From assembly GCA_002314595.1 (NCBI GenBank), contig DCGP01000015.1, forward strand, positions 29,743-61,847: a stretch of 32,105 nt of DNA, read 5' to 3'. Of this stretch, positions 7,649 to 15,364 are shown piece after piece (within the stretch, counting starts at the first letter, position 1; the number at the start of each line of letters is the position of its first letter). Source of the DNA: Clostridiales bacterium UBA1775 (GTDB taxonomy: Bacteria > Bacillota > Clostridia > Monoglobales > Firm-18). Both the position numbers and the translations under genes were made by a program. The notes beneath the pieces are model-generated. The model was not told where the DNA came from. It made no database searches and was given only the letters and a program-made list of their open reading frames with translations.

Positions 7649-8068
7649 TTAGTTTAAAGGAACAAGATACTTCTTAATTTCATCGGTTGCCTTTGAAATA
7701 GGAGCACTTACTGTAATAGTAAATTTAACATCGTATTTTTTAGCAAGGCTTTCAAGCTTGCAAAGGAACCCATCAAATTGACTGAAATCTTCACCTGCAA
7801 TCTTTGTAATACTGTCTATAAAAATATGAGTTATATCATAATCTCTTGATATCATACCACTAATAAAACCGTGAAGAGCGTGGAAATCTTCAACAAAGAA
7901 ATCAGTTGTGTCTGTCATACGAATAGATGATTTTAAATCAAACAAATGTCTATCACCTTTCATAACACAAACAACATTGCCTTTTTCTTCGGTTACTGAT
8001 TGGTTAACCATATCAATAAATGATTTGGTTTTTCCTGAGCCCTTTTCCCCCGTAAGAATCTTAATCAT
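7649..8068 (-). CDS. Small P-loop ATPase of unknown function
   Basis: A 139-residue protein consisting of little more than a nucleotide-binding core. Walker A is GEKGSGKT (7-14), and a hydrophobic strand ending in Asp85 (HIFIDS) looks like Walker B. The fold suggests the RecA/KAP-like P-loop group. It has no transmembrane segment and no extra domain by which to guess a substrate. GGAGG lies at proper distance before the ATG. It appears monocistronic: its own promoter at 8110-8138 and a hairpin terminator after it. I do not recognise a named family. Its steady position upstream of pflX-like and downstream of pgi does not by itself suggest a function. Confidence 0.8.
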   Translation of the reverse strand: MIKILTGEKGSGKTKSFIDMVNQSVTEEKGNVVCVMKGDRHLFDLKSSIRMTDTTDFFVEDFHALHGFISGMISRDYDITHIFIDSITKIAGEDFSQFDGFLCKLESLAKKYDVKFTITVSAPISKATDEIKKYLVPLN

Positions 8069-8109
8069 AAATATAACCTCCTATTGATAAAATATTTTAT
8101 TGTAACTAT

Positions 8110-8138
8110 ATAATACAATAGAATTGTATATTTTACAA
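8110..8138 (-). promoter_or_regulatory. Sigma-A promoter for the small P-loop gene
   Basis: Minus strand TTGTAA (8133-8138), 17-base spacer, TATTAT (8110-8115), about 40 bases upstream of the start codon. Confidence 0.55.
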
Positions 8139-8172
8139 TCGTTAAAATTCACAATTTTTAAAGAAATTTTTG

Positions 8173-9504
8173 TTACATTAGTCTTGATTCAAGTTCAGCC
8201 TTGGCATCTTCATAACCGGGTTTGCCTAATAACGCAAACATATTTTTCTTATATGCTTCAACACCGGGTTGGTTAAATGGATTAACTCCAAGTAGGTAAC
8301 CACTGATTCCACAAGCCTTTTCAAAGAAGTAAACTAAGTTGCCGAATGTGTATTCATCAAGCTTGTCAAGTTCAATAACAAGGTTTGGAACATTACCATC
8401 TGTATGTGCTAATATAGTACCCTGCATAGCCTTGTGGTTAACAAAGTCTAATGTTTTGCCTGATAGGAAATTTAATCCGTCAAGGTTTTCGGCATCGCTT
8501 TGAATTGTTACATCACAAGCAGGAGCTTTAACGTTGATAACAGTTTCAAATAAATTTCTTGAACCGTCTTGGATAAATTGTCCCATAGAGTGCAAATCTG
8601 TTGAAAGGTCAACACCGGCAGGGAAGATACCCTTTTGGTCCTTACCTTCGCTTTCACCGTATAGCTGTTTCCACCATTCTGTTAAATAGTGTAAAGCAGG
8701 TTCGTAATTTGCAACAACTTCAATACATTTGCCTTTACGAAGTAAAGCGTTTCTTACTGCTGCATATTGGTAACATTGGTTTTGGGCAAGTACTGGGTTG
8801 CTGTATTCCTTGCGAGCATCAGCAGCACCTTGCATAATAGCATCAATGTCTGCACCACTTACTGCAATCGGTAATAACCCAACAGGAGTAAGAACAGAGA
8901 ATCTGCCACCAACATCGTCAGGAATAACAAATGTTTCATAGCCTTCGTTATCTGCAAGAGTTTTAAGAGCACCTCTTGATTTGTCTGTTGTAGCATAAAT
9001 TCTTGATTTAGCACCATCTTTGCCGTATTTCTTTTCCATCAATTCACGGAATACTCTAAATGCAATAGCAGGCTCGGTAGTAGTACCTGACTTAGAAATA
9101 ACATTAACTGAAAGTTCTTTGTCCTTAACCATATCAATAAGTTCGGCAAGATATGGGCCACTAATACTGTTGCCAACATAGAATATTTGAGTTTTTGCAT
9201 TATAGTTAGCAAGAGGTGAGGTTAAAAATTCAATAGCTACTCTTGCACCTAAATAAGAACCACCGATACCGATAACAACCAAAACCTCTGAATCATTACG
9301 AATTTTTTCAGCAGCCTTTTTAATTCTTGCAAATTCTTCTTTGTCATAGTCAACAGGCAAATCAACCCAACCTAAAAAGTCGTTTCCGGGGCCTGATTTT
9401 TCGTGTAACATTTTGTGTGCTGCTTCAATCATCGGAGCAAAGTTTTTAACCTCGTCCTCAGACACAAATTTTTCTGCATGCTTGTAGTTAAAATTCAAAT
9501 TCAT
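8173..9504 (-). CDS. pgi: Glucose-6-phosphate isomerase
   Basis: Cytoplasmic glycolytic enzyme interconverting glucose 6-phosphate and fructose 6-phosphate. At 443 residues it is the short bacterial form typical of Firmicutes. The sugar-phosphate motifs GGSYLGAR (81-88) and SKSGTTTEP (137-145) are intact, as are the GGRFSVLTPVGL region and the later GSRNLFET segment. GAAAGGAAG lies upstream of the ATG. It begins only 34 bases after the stop of the MgtC-family gene, and no promoter is evident in that gap, so it is probably transcribed from the mgtC promoter and may share its leader control. I see no clear terminator in the 104 bases between its stop and the next gene. Confidence 0.97.
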   Translation of the reverse strand: MNLNFNYKHAEKFVSEDEVKNFAPMIEAAHKMLHEKSGPGNDFLGWVDLPVDYDKEEFARIKKAAEKIRNDSEVLVVIGIGGSYLGARVAIEFLTSPLANYNAKTQIFYVGNSISGPYLAELIDMVKDKELSVNVISKSGTTTEPAIAFRVFRELMEKKYGKDGAKSRIYATTDKSRGALKTLADNEGYETFVIPDDVGGRFSVLTPVGLLPIAVSGADIDAIMQGAADARKEYSNPVLAQNQCYQYAAVRNALLRKGKCIEVVANYEPALHYLTEWWKQLYGESEGKDQKGIFPAGVDLSTDLHSMGQFIQDGSRNLFETVINVKAPACDVTIQSDAENLDGLNFLSGKTLDFVNHKAMQGTILAHTDGNVPNLVIELDKLDEYTFGNLVYFFEKACGISGYLLGVNPFNQPGVEAYKKNMFALLGKPGYEDAKAELESRLM

Positions 9505-9538
9505 TTTATTTCTTCCTTTCGTGTTTTGTTTATGAATT

Positions 9539-10237
9539 TTATCTCATTGTTTCAATATATCCCTTGCAATTAAACATAGAAAGCAAATCTTCCTCGTTTG
9601 TGCTTGCGGGGATTTCAATATCATAAGTGTAATTTTTGCTTCCGTCCTCATTACTTTCGACGGAAATTTCGTTAATAATAACTTTCTTATTATGTAAAAG
9701 ATTTTTCGCTTTATCTTGGAAATTTTCCTCAGTGATGTAGTATAGCTTCATACACTTGTTTTTAGGCATTGCTATGATTTTAGTGTTCATATGGAATGTA
9801 ATTTGGATAAACAGTATTAGTAATGTTGAAAAAATACCAATAAAGTACATTCCGGCACCAAGTGCCATACCGATACCTGATGTTGCCCAAATACCTGCAG
9901 CAGTTGTAAGACCTTTTATAGTGTTTTTGTGTACGAAAATCATACCTGCACCTAAAAAGCCCACGCCTGTTACAATACCCTGAGCCATACGAGATGGGTC
10001 AAGACGAACATCGGCAGCAGGGTAAGAGCCTGACATAATCATATCAAAAAAACCATATTTTGATATAATCATCATCAATGCAGCTGCACAGGCAACGATA
10101 CAGTGAGTCCTGATACCTGCCTCCTTTGCCCTGTTTTTTCTTTCAAAGCCTATTACAAAACCACAGATTGCAGCAAGTAATACCCTAAAAACATAATGTA
10201 ATTGATACTGATAACAGAAAGCTAAAAATGTTTCCAT
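9539..10237 (-). CDS. MgtC/SapB-family membrane protein
   Basis: A 232-residue inner-membrane protein. Hydrophobic segments run from about 14 to 145, with the family motifs GIRTH (41-45), GVGFLGAG (91-98) and GLTTAAGIW (109-117). The C-terminal part (about 160-232) is a soluble ACT-like domain. MgtC relatives affect Mg2+ homeostasis and, in Salmonella, the F-type ATPase; the role here is not shown. ATG at 10237 is preferred over two upstream in-frame ATGs because TGGAG lies 6 bases before it. It is preceded by a leader of about 200 bases with three strong hairpins, the last resembling a terminator, which suggests attenuation. Downstream, pgi is probably in the same transcript. Confidence 0.9.
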   Translation of the reverse strand: METFLAFCYQYQLHYVFRVLLAAICGFVIGFERKNRAKEAGIRTHCIVACAAALMMIISKYGFFDMIMSGSYPAADVRLDPSRMAQGIVTGVGFLGAGMIFVHKNTIKGLTTAAGIWATSGIGMALGAGMYFIGIFSTLLILFIQITFHMNTKIIAMPKNKCMKLYYITEENFQDKAKNLLHNKKVIINEISVESNEDGSKNYTYDIEIPASTNEEDLLSMFNCKGYIETMR

Positions 10238-10280
10238 AAAAATCTCCATTCCACCGCTGTGCGTCGGCACAAATAGTATT

Positions 10281-10321
10281 TAAAAATTTCTCTTATCTTC
10301 CCAGCAAGGAATGATAAGAGA
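10281..10321 (-). terminator. Terminator-like hairpin in the MgtC-gene leader
   Basis: On the minus strand TCTCTTATC (10321-10313) pairs with GATAAGAGA (10297-10289), with an inner TTCC/GGAA stem and a 6-base loop. An A tract precedes it, and AAATTTTT follows it. It lies between the promoter at 10448-10476 and the gene it would serve, about 45 bases before the start codon, as in transcription-attenuation leaders. Confidence 0.65.
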
Positions 10322-10325
10322 TTTT

Positions 10326-10425
10326 TTGCACATGTGCGTTTCAGACCAAAGGTCTGAAAATTTCGCACGTGCAACTAAATCCGCCGGAGGCATAACGGGA
10401 AAGGAACTTTCACGTTATAACCTCC
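10326..10425 (-). promoter_or_regulatory. Two long hairpins in the MgtC-gene leader
   Basis: Hairpin one (10386-10425): GGAGG with CCTCC, ATAACG with CGTTAT, then GAAAG with CTTTC around a GAA loop on the plus-strand reading, 16 pairs in all. Hairpin two (10326-10374): TTGCAC and GTGCG pair with CGCAC and GTGCAA across a 2-base bulge, then TTTCAGACC with GGTCTGAAA around AAA, 20 pairs in all. They lie between the minus-strand promoter and the terminator-like hairpin. I could not match them to a known riboswitch. A palindromic repeat element that has settled in the leader is the alternative. Confidence 0.55.
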
Positions 10426-10447
10426 CAATTAAAATCATTATTCAAAT

Positions 10448-10476
10448 ATTATACTACATTTTTATATAAATGTAAA
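10448..10476 (-). promoter_or_regulatory. Sigma-A promoter for the MgtC-family gene (and probably pgi)
   Basis: Minus strand TTTACA (10471-10476), 17-base spacer, perfect TATAAT (10448-10453). Expected start near 10441, giving a leader of about 200 bases. The -35 box is mirrored by the -35 box of the divergent whiA promoter. Confidence 0.75.
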
Positions 10477-10497
10477 CACTTTTTTTGTAGTTTACAA
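10470..10497. promoter_or_regulatory. Inverted repeat spanning the two divergent -35 boxes
   Basis: TGTAAAC (10471-10477) and GTTTACA (10490-10496) are exact inverted copies separated by 12 bases. Each contains the -35 box of one of the two divergent promoters. A dimeric regulator bound here would touch both promoters, but the repeat may follow simply from both -35 boxes being TTTACA. Confidence 0.35.
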
Positions 10498-10519
10498 TTC
10501 CAATAAAATATTGTATAAT
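10491..10519 (+). promoter_or_regulatory. Sigma-A promoter for whiA-dnaE
   Basis: TTTACA (10491-10496), 17-base spacer, perfect TATAAT (10514-10519). The transcript should begin near 10526, a few bases before the AGGAGGTG ribosome site of whiA at 10532-10539, so the leader is very short. Confidence 0.8.
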
Positions 10520-10546
10520 AATTATAGTATTCAGGAGGTGAAAAAT

Positions 10547-11425
10547 ATGTCATTTGCGTCAGAAATTAGAGAAGAAATTTGTAAAGCAGATATTAACGAG
10601 GTTTGTTGTGCAAGAGCAGAGCTTGTAGGTATGGTATGCTTTGGTGCATCTGCAAAGTCAAATGAGATTAAAATCCGTACTGAAAATGTTACAGTTGCTG
10701 AAAGATTTTGTAAACTGATTAACTTTTTATATAAAATTGATTTAAAAATATCAAGTACCGAGTCCGGTATTTATTTTGTTCAAATGCTTGGCGATGATGT
10801 TATTAGAATAATTAGGGATATGAGGCTTGGCGGTGTGCCTGTTCATATTGATAAAGAGATTATTCGTAACGAATGTTGCAAGTCTGCAATTTTAAGAGGA
10901 ATGTTTTTAGGTGGGGGCAGTATGATTGACCCATTAAAAGGATATCATCTTGAATTTGTAACAAGTAGATTTTCTGTTGAAAAGGATTTAAAGCCTGTCT
11001 TTGAGTTTTTTGATTTGTATCCAAAGACAATTATTAGAAACGGCACCAATGTTTATTACATTAAGGAAAGTCAACAAATAGAAAATATTCTTGCGGCAAT
11101 AGGTGCTCATAATAAAATGATGGATTTTTTAAATGTTACCATAGAACGTGATATCAGAAATAAAGCAAACCGTAGGGCAAACTTTGAATATGCAAATGTA
11201 ATAAAGGTTAGTGAAACTGCATTAAAACAACAACTTGCAATTAAAAAAATTGTTTTAGAACATGGGTGGCAAAGTATGGCACCGGAACTTGCAGATGTTG
11301 CAAAAATCAGGATAAATGACTCTACAATTTCACTTGCAGGTATTGCAGAGAAGGTCGGAGTTTCTAAATCCTGTGTTAATCATAGAATGAGAAAGATTTT
11401 AGAGCTTGCAGATATGGATAGATAA
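10547..11425 (+). CDS. whiA: DNA-binding protein WhiA
   Basis: A 292-residue regulator combining an inactive LAGLIDADG homing-endonuclease fold with a C-terminal helix-turn-helix. It is known from Streptomyces sporulation and from Bacillus, where it affects cell division and chromosome segregation. LRGMFLGGGS (116-125) is the LAGLIDADG helix, and the HTH lies around ISLAGIAEKVGVSKSCV near the C-terminus. ATG at 10547 is correct and not the upstream TTG, because AGGAGGTG precedes it and the -10 box of the promoter overlaps the longer frame. The usual neighbours yvcJ and yvcK are absent; dnaE follows after 15 bases and is probably co-transcribed. Confidence 0.95.
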   Translation: MSFASEIREEICKADINEVCCARAELVGMVCFGASAKSNEIKIRTENVTVAERFCKLINFLYKIDLKISSTESGIYFVQMLGDDVIRIIRDMRLGGVPVHIDKEIIRNECCKSAILRGMFLGGGSMIDPLKGYHLEFVTSRFSVEKDLKPVFEFFDLYPKTIIRNGTNVYYIKESQQIENILAAIGAHNKMMDFLNVTIERDIRNKANRRANFEYANVIKVSETALKQQLAIKKIVLEHGWQSMAPELADVAKIRINDSTISLAGIAEKVGVSKSCVNHRMRKILELADMDR

Positions 11426-11440
11426 TTTGGAGGAATCATT

Positions 11441-14400
11441 ATGGGAGATTTTGTTCATCTTCATACACATACTGCTTATAGCCTTTTAGATGGTGCTTGT
11501 CGAATAGATAAGCTTATGGAAAAGGTTAAGGAATACGGTCAAAATGCAATAGCAATTACAGACCACGGGGTAATGTATGGAGCAATTGATTTTTATAAAT
11601 CTGCAATTAAAAACGGAATAAAGCCTATAATAGGGTGTGAGGTTTATGTTGCACCTCGTACTTTGTATGACAAAACATACGAATTAGACTCCAAAAGAGG
11701 ACATTTGGTATTACTTGCCAAAAATAAAGAAGGGTATAAAAATTTAGTTAAACTTGTTAGTATTTCTCATACAGAAGGTTTTTATATTAAACCAAGGATA
11801 GATAAGAGAACACTTCGCAAGTATAGCGATGGATTAGTATGCCTTTCGGCTTGTATTGGTGGAGAAATACCACAGGCTATTTTAAATGATAATATTGACG
11901 ATGCAAGACTTTTGGTTAAAGAATACATCAGTATTTTCGGAACTGAAAATTTCTTTTTGGAGGTTCAAAATCACGGTTTGCAAGAAGAAATGAAGGTTAA
12001 TGTTCAACTTGTAAGTTTTGCAAAGGAATTTGGTATTGGCTTGGTTGCAACAAACGACGTTCACTATGTGGAAAAAAGAGATGCTAAATTTCAAGATATT
12101 TTAATGTGCATTCAAACAGGCAAAAGTGTTACGGATAAGAACAGAATGAAATTTGAAAACTCCGAAATGTATCTTAAATCTACGGAGGAAATGGAAGAGC
12201 TGTTCAAAACCTTGCCAAGTGCAATTGAAAATACTAAAAAAATTGCAGATATGTGTAATTTGGAAATAGAGTTCGGCAATTATCATTTGCCGGAGTATAA
12301 ATTACCAAATGGTGTGGACCACTACGAATATTTAAAAGAGCTTGCATATAAAGGGTTAAAAACAAAATACGATGATTTAAGCCAAGTTTCAAAAAGATTG
12401 GACTACGAACTTAATACAATAAAAGCTATGGGCTTTGTAGATTATTTTTTGATAGTTTGGGACTTTATTAAATGTGCAAAGGAAAATGGCATATATGTAG
12501 GCCCCGGAAGAGGAAGTGCCGCAGGGAGTATTGTGTCCTATTGCCTTGACATTACTACAATAGACCCAATAAAGTACAACCTGTTGTTTGAGAGGTTTTT
12601 AAACCCTTCACGTGTAACTATGCCTGATATTGATGTTGATTTCTGCATAGAAAGACGTGAAGAGGTAATAGAATACGTTAAGAAAAAGTACGGATATGAT
12701 AATGTAGCACAAATTATAACCTTTGGAACTTTGTCAGCACGTTCTGTAATTAGGGACGTGGGCAGGGTAATAAATGTTCCTTATGCAGACACGGATATGA
12801 TTGCAAAAATGATACCGTCAGAACCTGATGTTACCATAGATAAGGCACTTGCTGAAAACGAACAATTGCGTAACAAATATAGGTCAAGTTTAAAAATCAA
12901 GGAACTAATTGACACAGCCAAGGAGCTTGAAGGCTTGCCAAGACATATTTCAACCCACGCGGCAGGTGTTGTGGTTACAAGGGATAAAGTCAGTGAATAT
13001 GTGCCGTTAGCAATGTCGGACGAGCAACCTGTTACTCAGTATGTAATGACTTCGTTAGAGGAATTAGGCTTGCTGAAAATGGACTTTTTGGGTTTGCGTA
13101 ATTTAACTATAATTAAGAATACTATAAACAATATAAAAGCAAGTAAAAACATTGATTTGAATATCAACACTATTCCAATAGACAAAAAGGAAGTGTATGC
13201 ACTTATTTCATCAGGCAATACAGATGGGGTATTTCAACTTGAAAGTATTGGTATGCGTAATTTTATGAGGAATTTAATGCCAAACTGTATTGAGGATATT
13301 ATTGCGGGGATTTCACTATACAGACCAGGACCTGCTGACTCTATACCAAGGTATATTCAAAATAAAAATAACGCTTCAAATATTAAATATAAACACCCAC
13401 TTTTAAAACCTATTTTGAAATCTACCTATGGGTGTATTGTGTATCAAGAGCAGGTAATGCAAATAGTTCAAAGTCTTACAGGATATTCATTGGCAAGGGC
13501 AGATATTTTACGTAAGGCAATGGGTAAGAAAAAGCCCGATGTGCTAGCCAAGGAAAGAAAGAGCTTTGTATATGGTGATGAAGAGGTTTGCGGCGCTGTT
13601 AAAAACGGAGTTCCTGTCGAGGTAGCAGAGTCCATCTTTGACGAAATGGAGGACTTTGGTAAGTATGCGTTTAACAAATCTCATGCTACAGCATACGCTA
13701 TGATTGCATATCAAACTGCATATTTAAAGACATTTTATAAAGTAGAATTTATGTCTGCATTGATGTCGTCTGTTTCAGGTAATACAACTAAATTAAATGA
13801 GTATATTTCTAAATTGCCTAAAATGGGCATAAAGCTATTGCCTGTGGATATTAACGAAAGCTGTTCGGATTTTACTCCTGTAAATGATATTATAAGGTTT
13901 GGAATGACAGCAGTTAAAAATGTTGGCAGGAATTTTTCTGAAAACATAATAAAATGCAGAGAAAACGGCTATACAAGTATGAAGGATTTTTGCTTTAAAA
14001 ATAGTGAATTCGGTGTTAACAAAAGAGCGTTAGAAAGTTTAATCAAAGCGGGGGCATTTGATAGCTTAGGTGGATTTCGTTCACAGTATCTATGTTCATT
14101 TGAAGAAATTGTTGATGATACAAGCGAAGATGCAAGATATAACTTTTCAGGTCAAATGACATTACTTGAGGGTGATGATTTAAAGGACGATTTACCAAAC
14201 GTTGCAAATTTTGACCTTGAATATACATTGCAAATTGAAAAAGAGGTACTTGGCATATATGTTTCAGGGCACCCTCTGGATAATTTGAGAAAAGAAATTG
14301 AGGAAAATTCAAATGCTACGGTTGCTGAAATTATTAACTCTTTTGGTGTAAATCAAGATGGTAATTTTACAGATGGGCAAGAGGTAAAAATTTGTGGAAT

Positions 14401-14857
14401 AATCAATTCCTGCTCTGTTAAAAGAACAAAGGCAGACAAGCAAATGGCTTTTGCAGAATTTGAAGACCTTACCGGCATTATGGAATTGATTTTATTCCCA
14501 AATATCTTGCTTAAATTTGAAAGACTTACAGAAGTAAATACAAAGGTTTGTGTAGTTGGTAAAATCAGTGCCAAAGAGGAAGAAAATCCAAAGCTGATTG
14601 TTGGATATATGACAGAGTTAAAGCCTGAACCAAAGGAAAAAATATATATTAAAATTCCAACTGGCAAGGAAGACAAGGTTTCTATGCTAAAAGAGATTTT
14701 AAAGGTATTTGACGGCGAAATTCCTGTTGTAATATATATGGAATCTCAAAAGAAATACTATGCTGCCCAAAAGGATTTATGGTCTTGTGGCGGCAAGGTA
14801 TTTGAGGAAAAAGTCAAGTCAATGTTAGGCGAAGATTTTACAATAATAGTTAAATAA
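11441..14857 (+). CDS. dnaE: DNA polymerase III subunit alpha (DnaE)
   Basis: A 1138-residue family C DNA polymerase. In Firmicutes that also carry PolC, DnaE is thought to extend RNA primers before handover to PolC; PolC is outside this window. The N-terminal PHP domain begins with HLHTHTAYSLLDG (6-18). The polymerase core has GPGRGSAAGS, the catalytic aspartates in PDIDVDF (395-401) and the third in KMDFLGL (Asp548). Helix-hairpin-helix and OB-fold regions follow (the latter around VKICGIINSC). No exonuclease domain is inserted, which separates it from PolC. GGAGG precedes the ATG. It follows whiA in one operon. The next gene, mtrB, has its own promoter 10 bases beyond the dnaE stop. Confidence 0.97.
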   Translation: MGDFVHLHTHTAYSLLDGACRIDKLMEKVKEYGQNAIAITDHGVMYGAIDFYKSAIKNGIKPIIGCEVYVAPRTLYDKTYELDSKRGHLVLLAKNKEGYKNLVKLVSISHTEGFYIKPRIDKRTLRKYSDGLVCLSACIGGEIPQAILNDNIDDARLLVKEYISIFGTENFFLEVQNHGLQEEMKVNVQLVSFAKEFGIGLVATNDVHYVEKRDAKFQDILMCIQTGKSVTDKNRMKFENSEMYLKSTEEMEELFKTLPSAIENTKKIADMCNLEIEFGNYHLPEYKLPNGVDHYEYLKELAYKGLKTKYDDLSQVSKRLDYELNTIKAMGFVDYFLIVWDFIKCAKENGIYVGPGRGSAAGSIVSYCLDITTIDPIKYNLLFERFLNPSRVTMPDIDVDFCIERREEVIEYVKKKYGYDNVAQIITFGTLSARSVIRDVGRVINVPYADTDMIAKMIPSEPDVTIDKALAENEQLRNKYRSSLKIKELIDTAKELEGLPRHISTHAAGVVVTRDKVSEYVPLAMSDEQPVTQYVMTSLEELGLLKMDFLGLRNLTIIKNTINNIKASKNIDLNINTIPIDKKEVYALISSGNTDGVFQLESIGMRNFMRNLMPNCIEDIIAGISLYRPGPADSIPRYIQNKNNASNIKYKHPLLKPILKSTYGCIVYQEQVMQIVQSLTGYSLARADILRKAMGKKKPDVLAKERKSFVYGDEEVCGAVKNGVPVEVAESIFDEMEDFGKYAFNKSHATAYAMIAYQTAYLKTFYKVEFMSALMSSVSGNTTKLNEYISKLPKMGIKLLPVDINESCSDFTPVNDIIRFGMTAVKNVGRNFSENIIKCRENGYTSMKDFCFKNSEFGVNKRALESLIKAGAFDSLGGFRSQYLCSFEEIVDDTSEDARYNFSGQMTLLEGDDLKDDLPNVANFDLEYTLQIEKEVLGIYVSGHPLDNLRKEIEENSNATVAEIINSFGVNQDGNFTDGQEVKICGIINSCSVKRTKADKQMAFAEFEDLTGIMELILFPNILLKFERLTEVNTKVCVVGKISAKEEENPKLIVGYMTELKPEPKEKIYIKIPTGKEDKVSMLKEILKVFDGEIPVVIYMESQKKYYAAQKDLWSCGGKVFEEKVKSMLGEDFTIIVK

Positions 14858-14867
14858 AATAAAAAGG

Positions 14868-14896
14868 TTGATTTTTATAAATAATTGGTGTATAAT
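14868..14896 (+). promoter_or_regulatory. Sigma-A promoter for mtrB and probably pfkA
   Basis: TTGATT (14868-14873), 17-base spacer, perfect TATAAT (14891-14896), starting 10 bases after the dnaE stop codon. Expected start near 14903, giving a leader of about 20 bases with AAAGGAGG before the mtrB ATG. Confidence 0.75.
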
Positions 14897-14922
14897 TGAA
14901 ATGTTGTAAAGGAGGTTATTTT

Positions 14923-15150
14923 ATGGATATAACTGAACTTTCTGAAGATTACATTGTAATCAAGGCAGAGGAAGACGGTGTGAATATTATTGGTATTACA
15001 AGAGGTAAGGATACTAAATTTAATCATACTGAAAAATTAGATATGGGTGAAGTTTTTGTTGCGCAATTTACAGAAATGACTTCAGCTATGAAGATTAACG
15101 GGAAGGCGTCAATTTATACAAAACACGGCGTTGTTAATTCGGGAAAATAA
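14923..15150 (+). CDS. mtrB: Tryptophan RNA-binding attenuation protein (TRAP) homologue
   Basis: TRAP forms a ring of eleven identical subunits that, when loaded with tryptophan, wraps an RNA carrying spaced GAG/UAG triplets and shuts off trp genes. From memory of the B. subtilis sequence, this 75-residue protein has the same length and shares IVIKAEEDGVN (11-21), TRGKDTKF (26-33), EKLDMGEV (37-44) and AQFTEMTSA (47-55), so homology is clear. Of the three canonical RNA-binding residues (Lys37, Lys56, Arg58 in B. subtilis), two are kept as Lys38 and Lys57, but the third is Asn59. A His in the tryptophan-binding loop is Met52 here. ATG at 14923 is chosen over one 27 bases upstream because of AAAGGAGG. 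It begins a likely operon with the next two or three genes; no folE or trp gene is near. Confidence 0.9.
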   Translation: MDITELSEDYIVIKAEEDGVNIIGITRGKDTKFNHTEKLDMGEVFVAQFTEMTSAMKINGKASIYTKHGVVNSGK

Positions 15151-15162
15151 AGAGGATATTAT

Positions 15163-15345
15163 ATGTGGACTGTTATTTGTACGGTACAATCAAAAGATGT
15201 AATGGATAAATTGTGCCATGCATTAAAAGAAACGAACATATTGGTTAAAACAGTTTGTTCGTCAAAGGAAAATAGATTTGATATTTTAGTTCCTTCTACG
15301 GAAGTTGAACAAGCACACGAAATTTTAATTGATTATGTATTTTAA
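15163..15345 (+). CDS. DUF2007-like mini-protein
   Basis: A 60-residue protein with two beta-alpha units. The ending FDILVPSTEVEQAHEIL (about 39-55) is like the C-terminal half of the DUF2007 putative signal-transducing domain, which often closes with an I-x-VLVP-x-x-x-x-E-A-x-x-I pattern. GAGGATATTAT precedes the ATG. It lies 12 bases after mtrB and 19 before pfkA, so the three are probably co-transcribed. No catalytic residue or membrane segment is visible. Two cysteines (Cys6 and Cys18) lie outside any recognisable motif, with a third at Cys32. Function is unknown; the family call is a motif-level judgement only. Confidence 0.7.
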   Translation: MWTVICTVQSKDVMDKLCHALKETNILVKTVCSSKENRFDILVPSTEVEQAHEILIDYVF

Positions 15346-15364
15346 TCAATATAGGAGGGGTATT

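Noticed and set aside
10238..10447. M-box or yybP-ykoY riboswitch before the MgtC-family gene
   Set aside because: I could not find the conserved core sequences of either class in the leader on either strand, only strong hairpins.
10471..10496. Catabolite-response or other known operator at the divergent promoters
   Set aside because: The repeat does not fit the cre, Fur, PerR or LexA consensus well enough to name a regulator.
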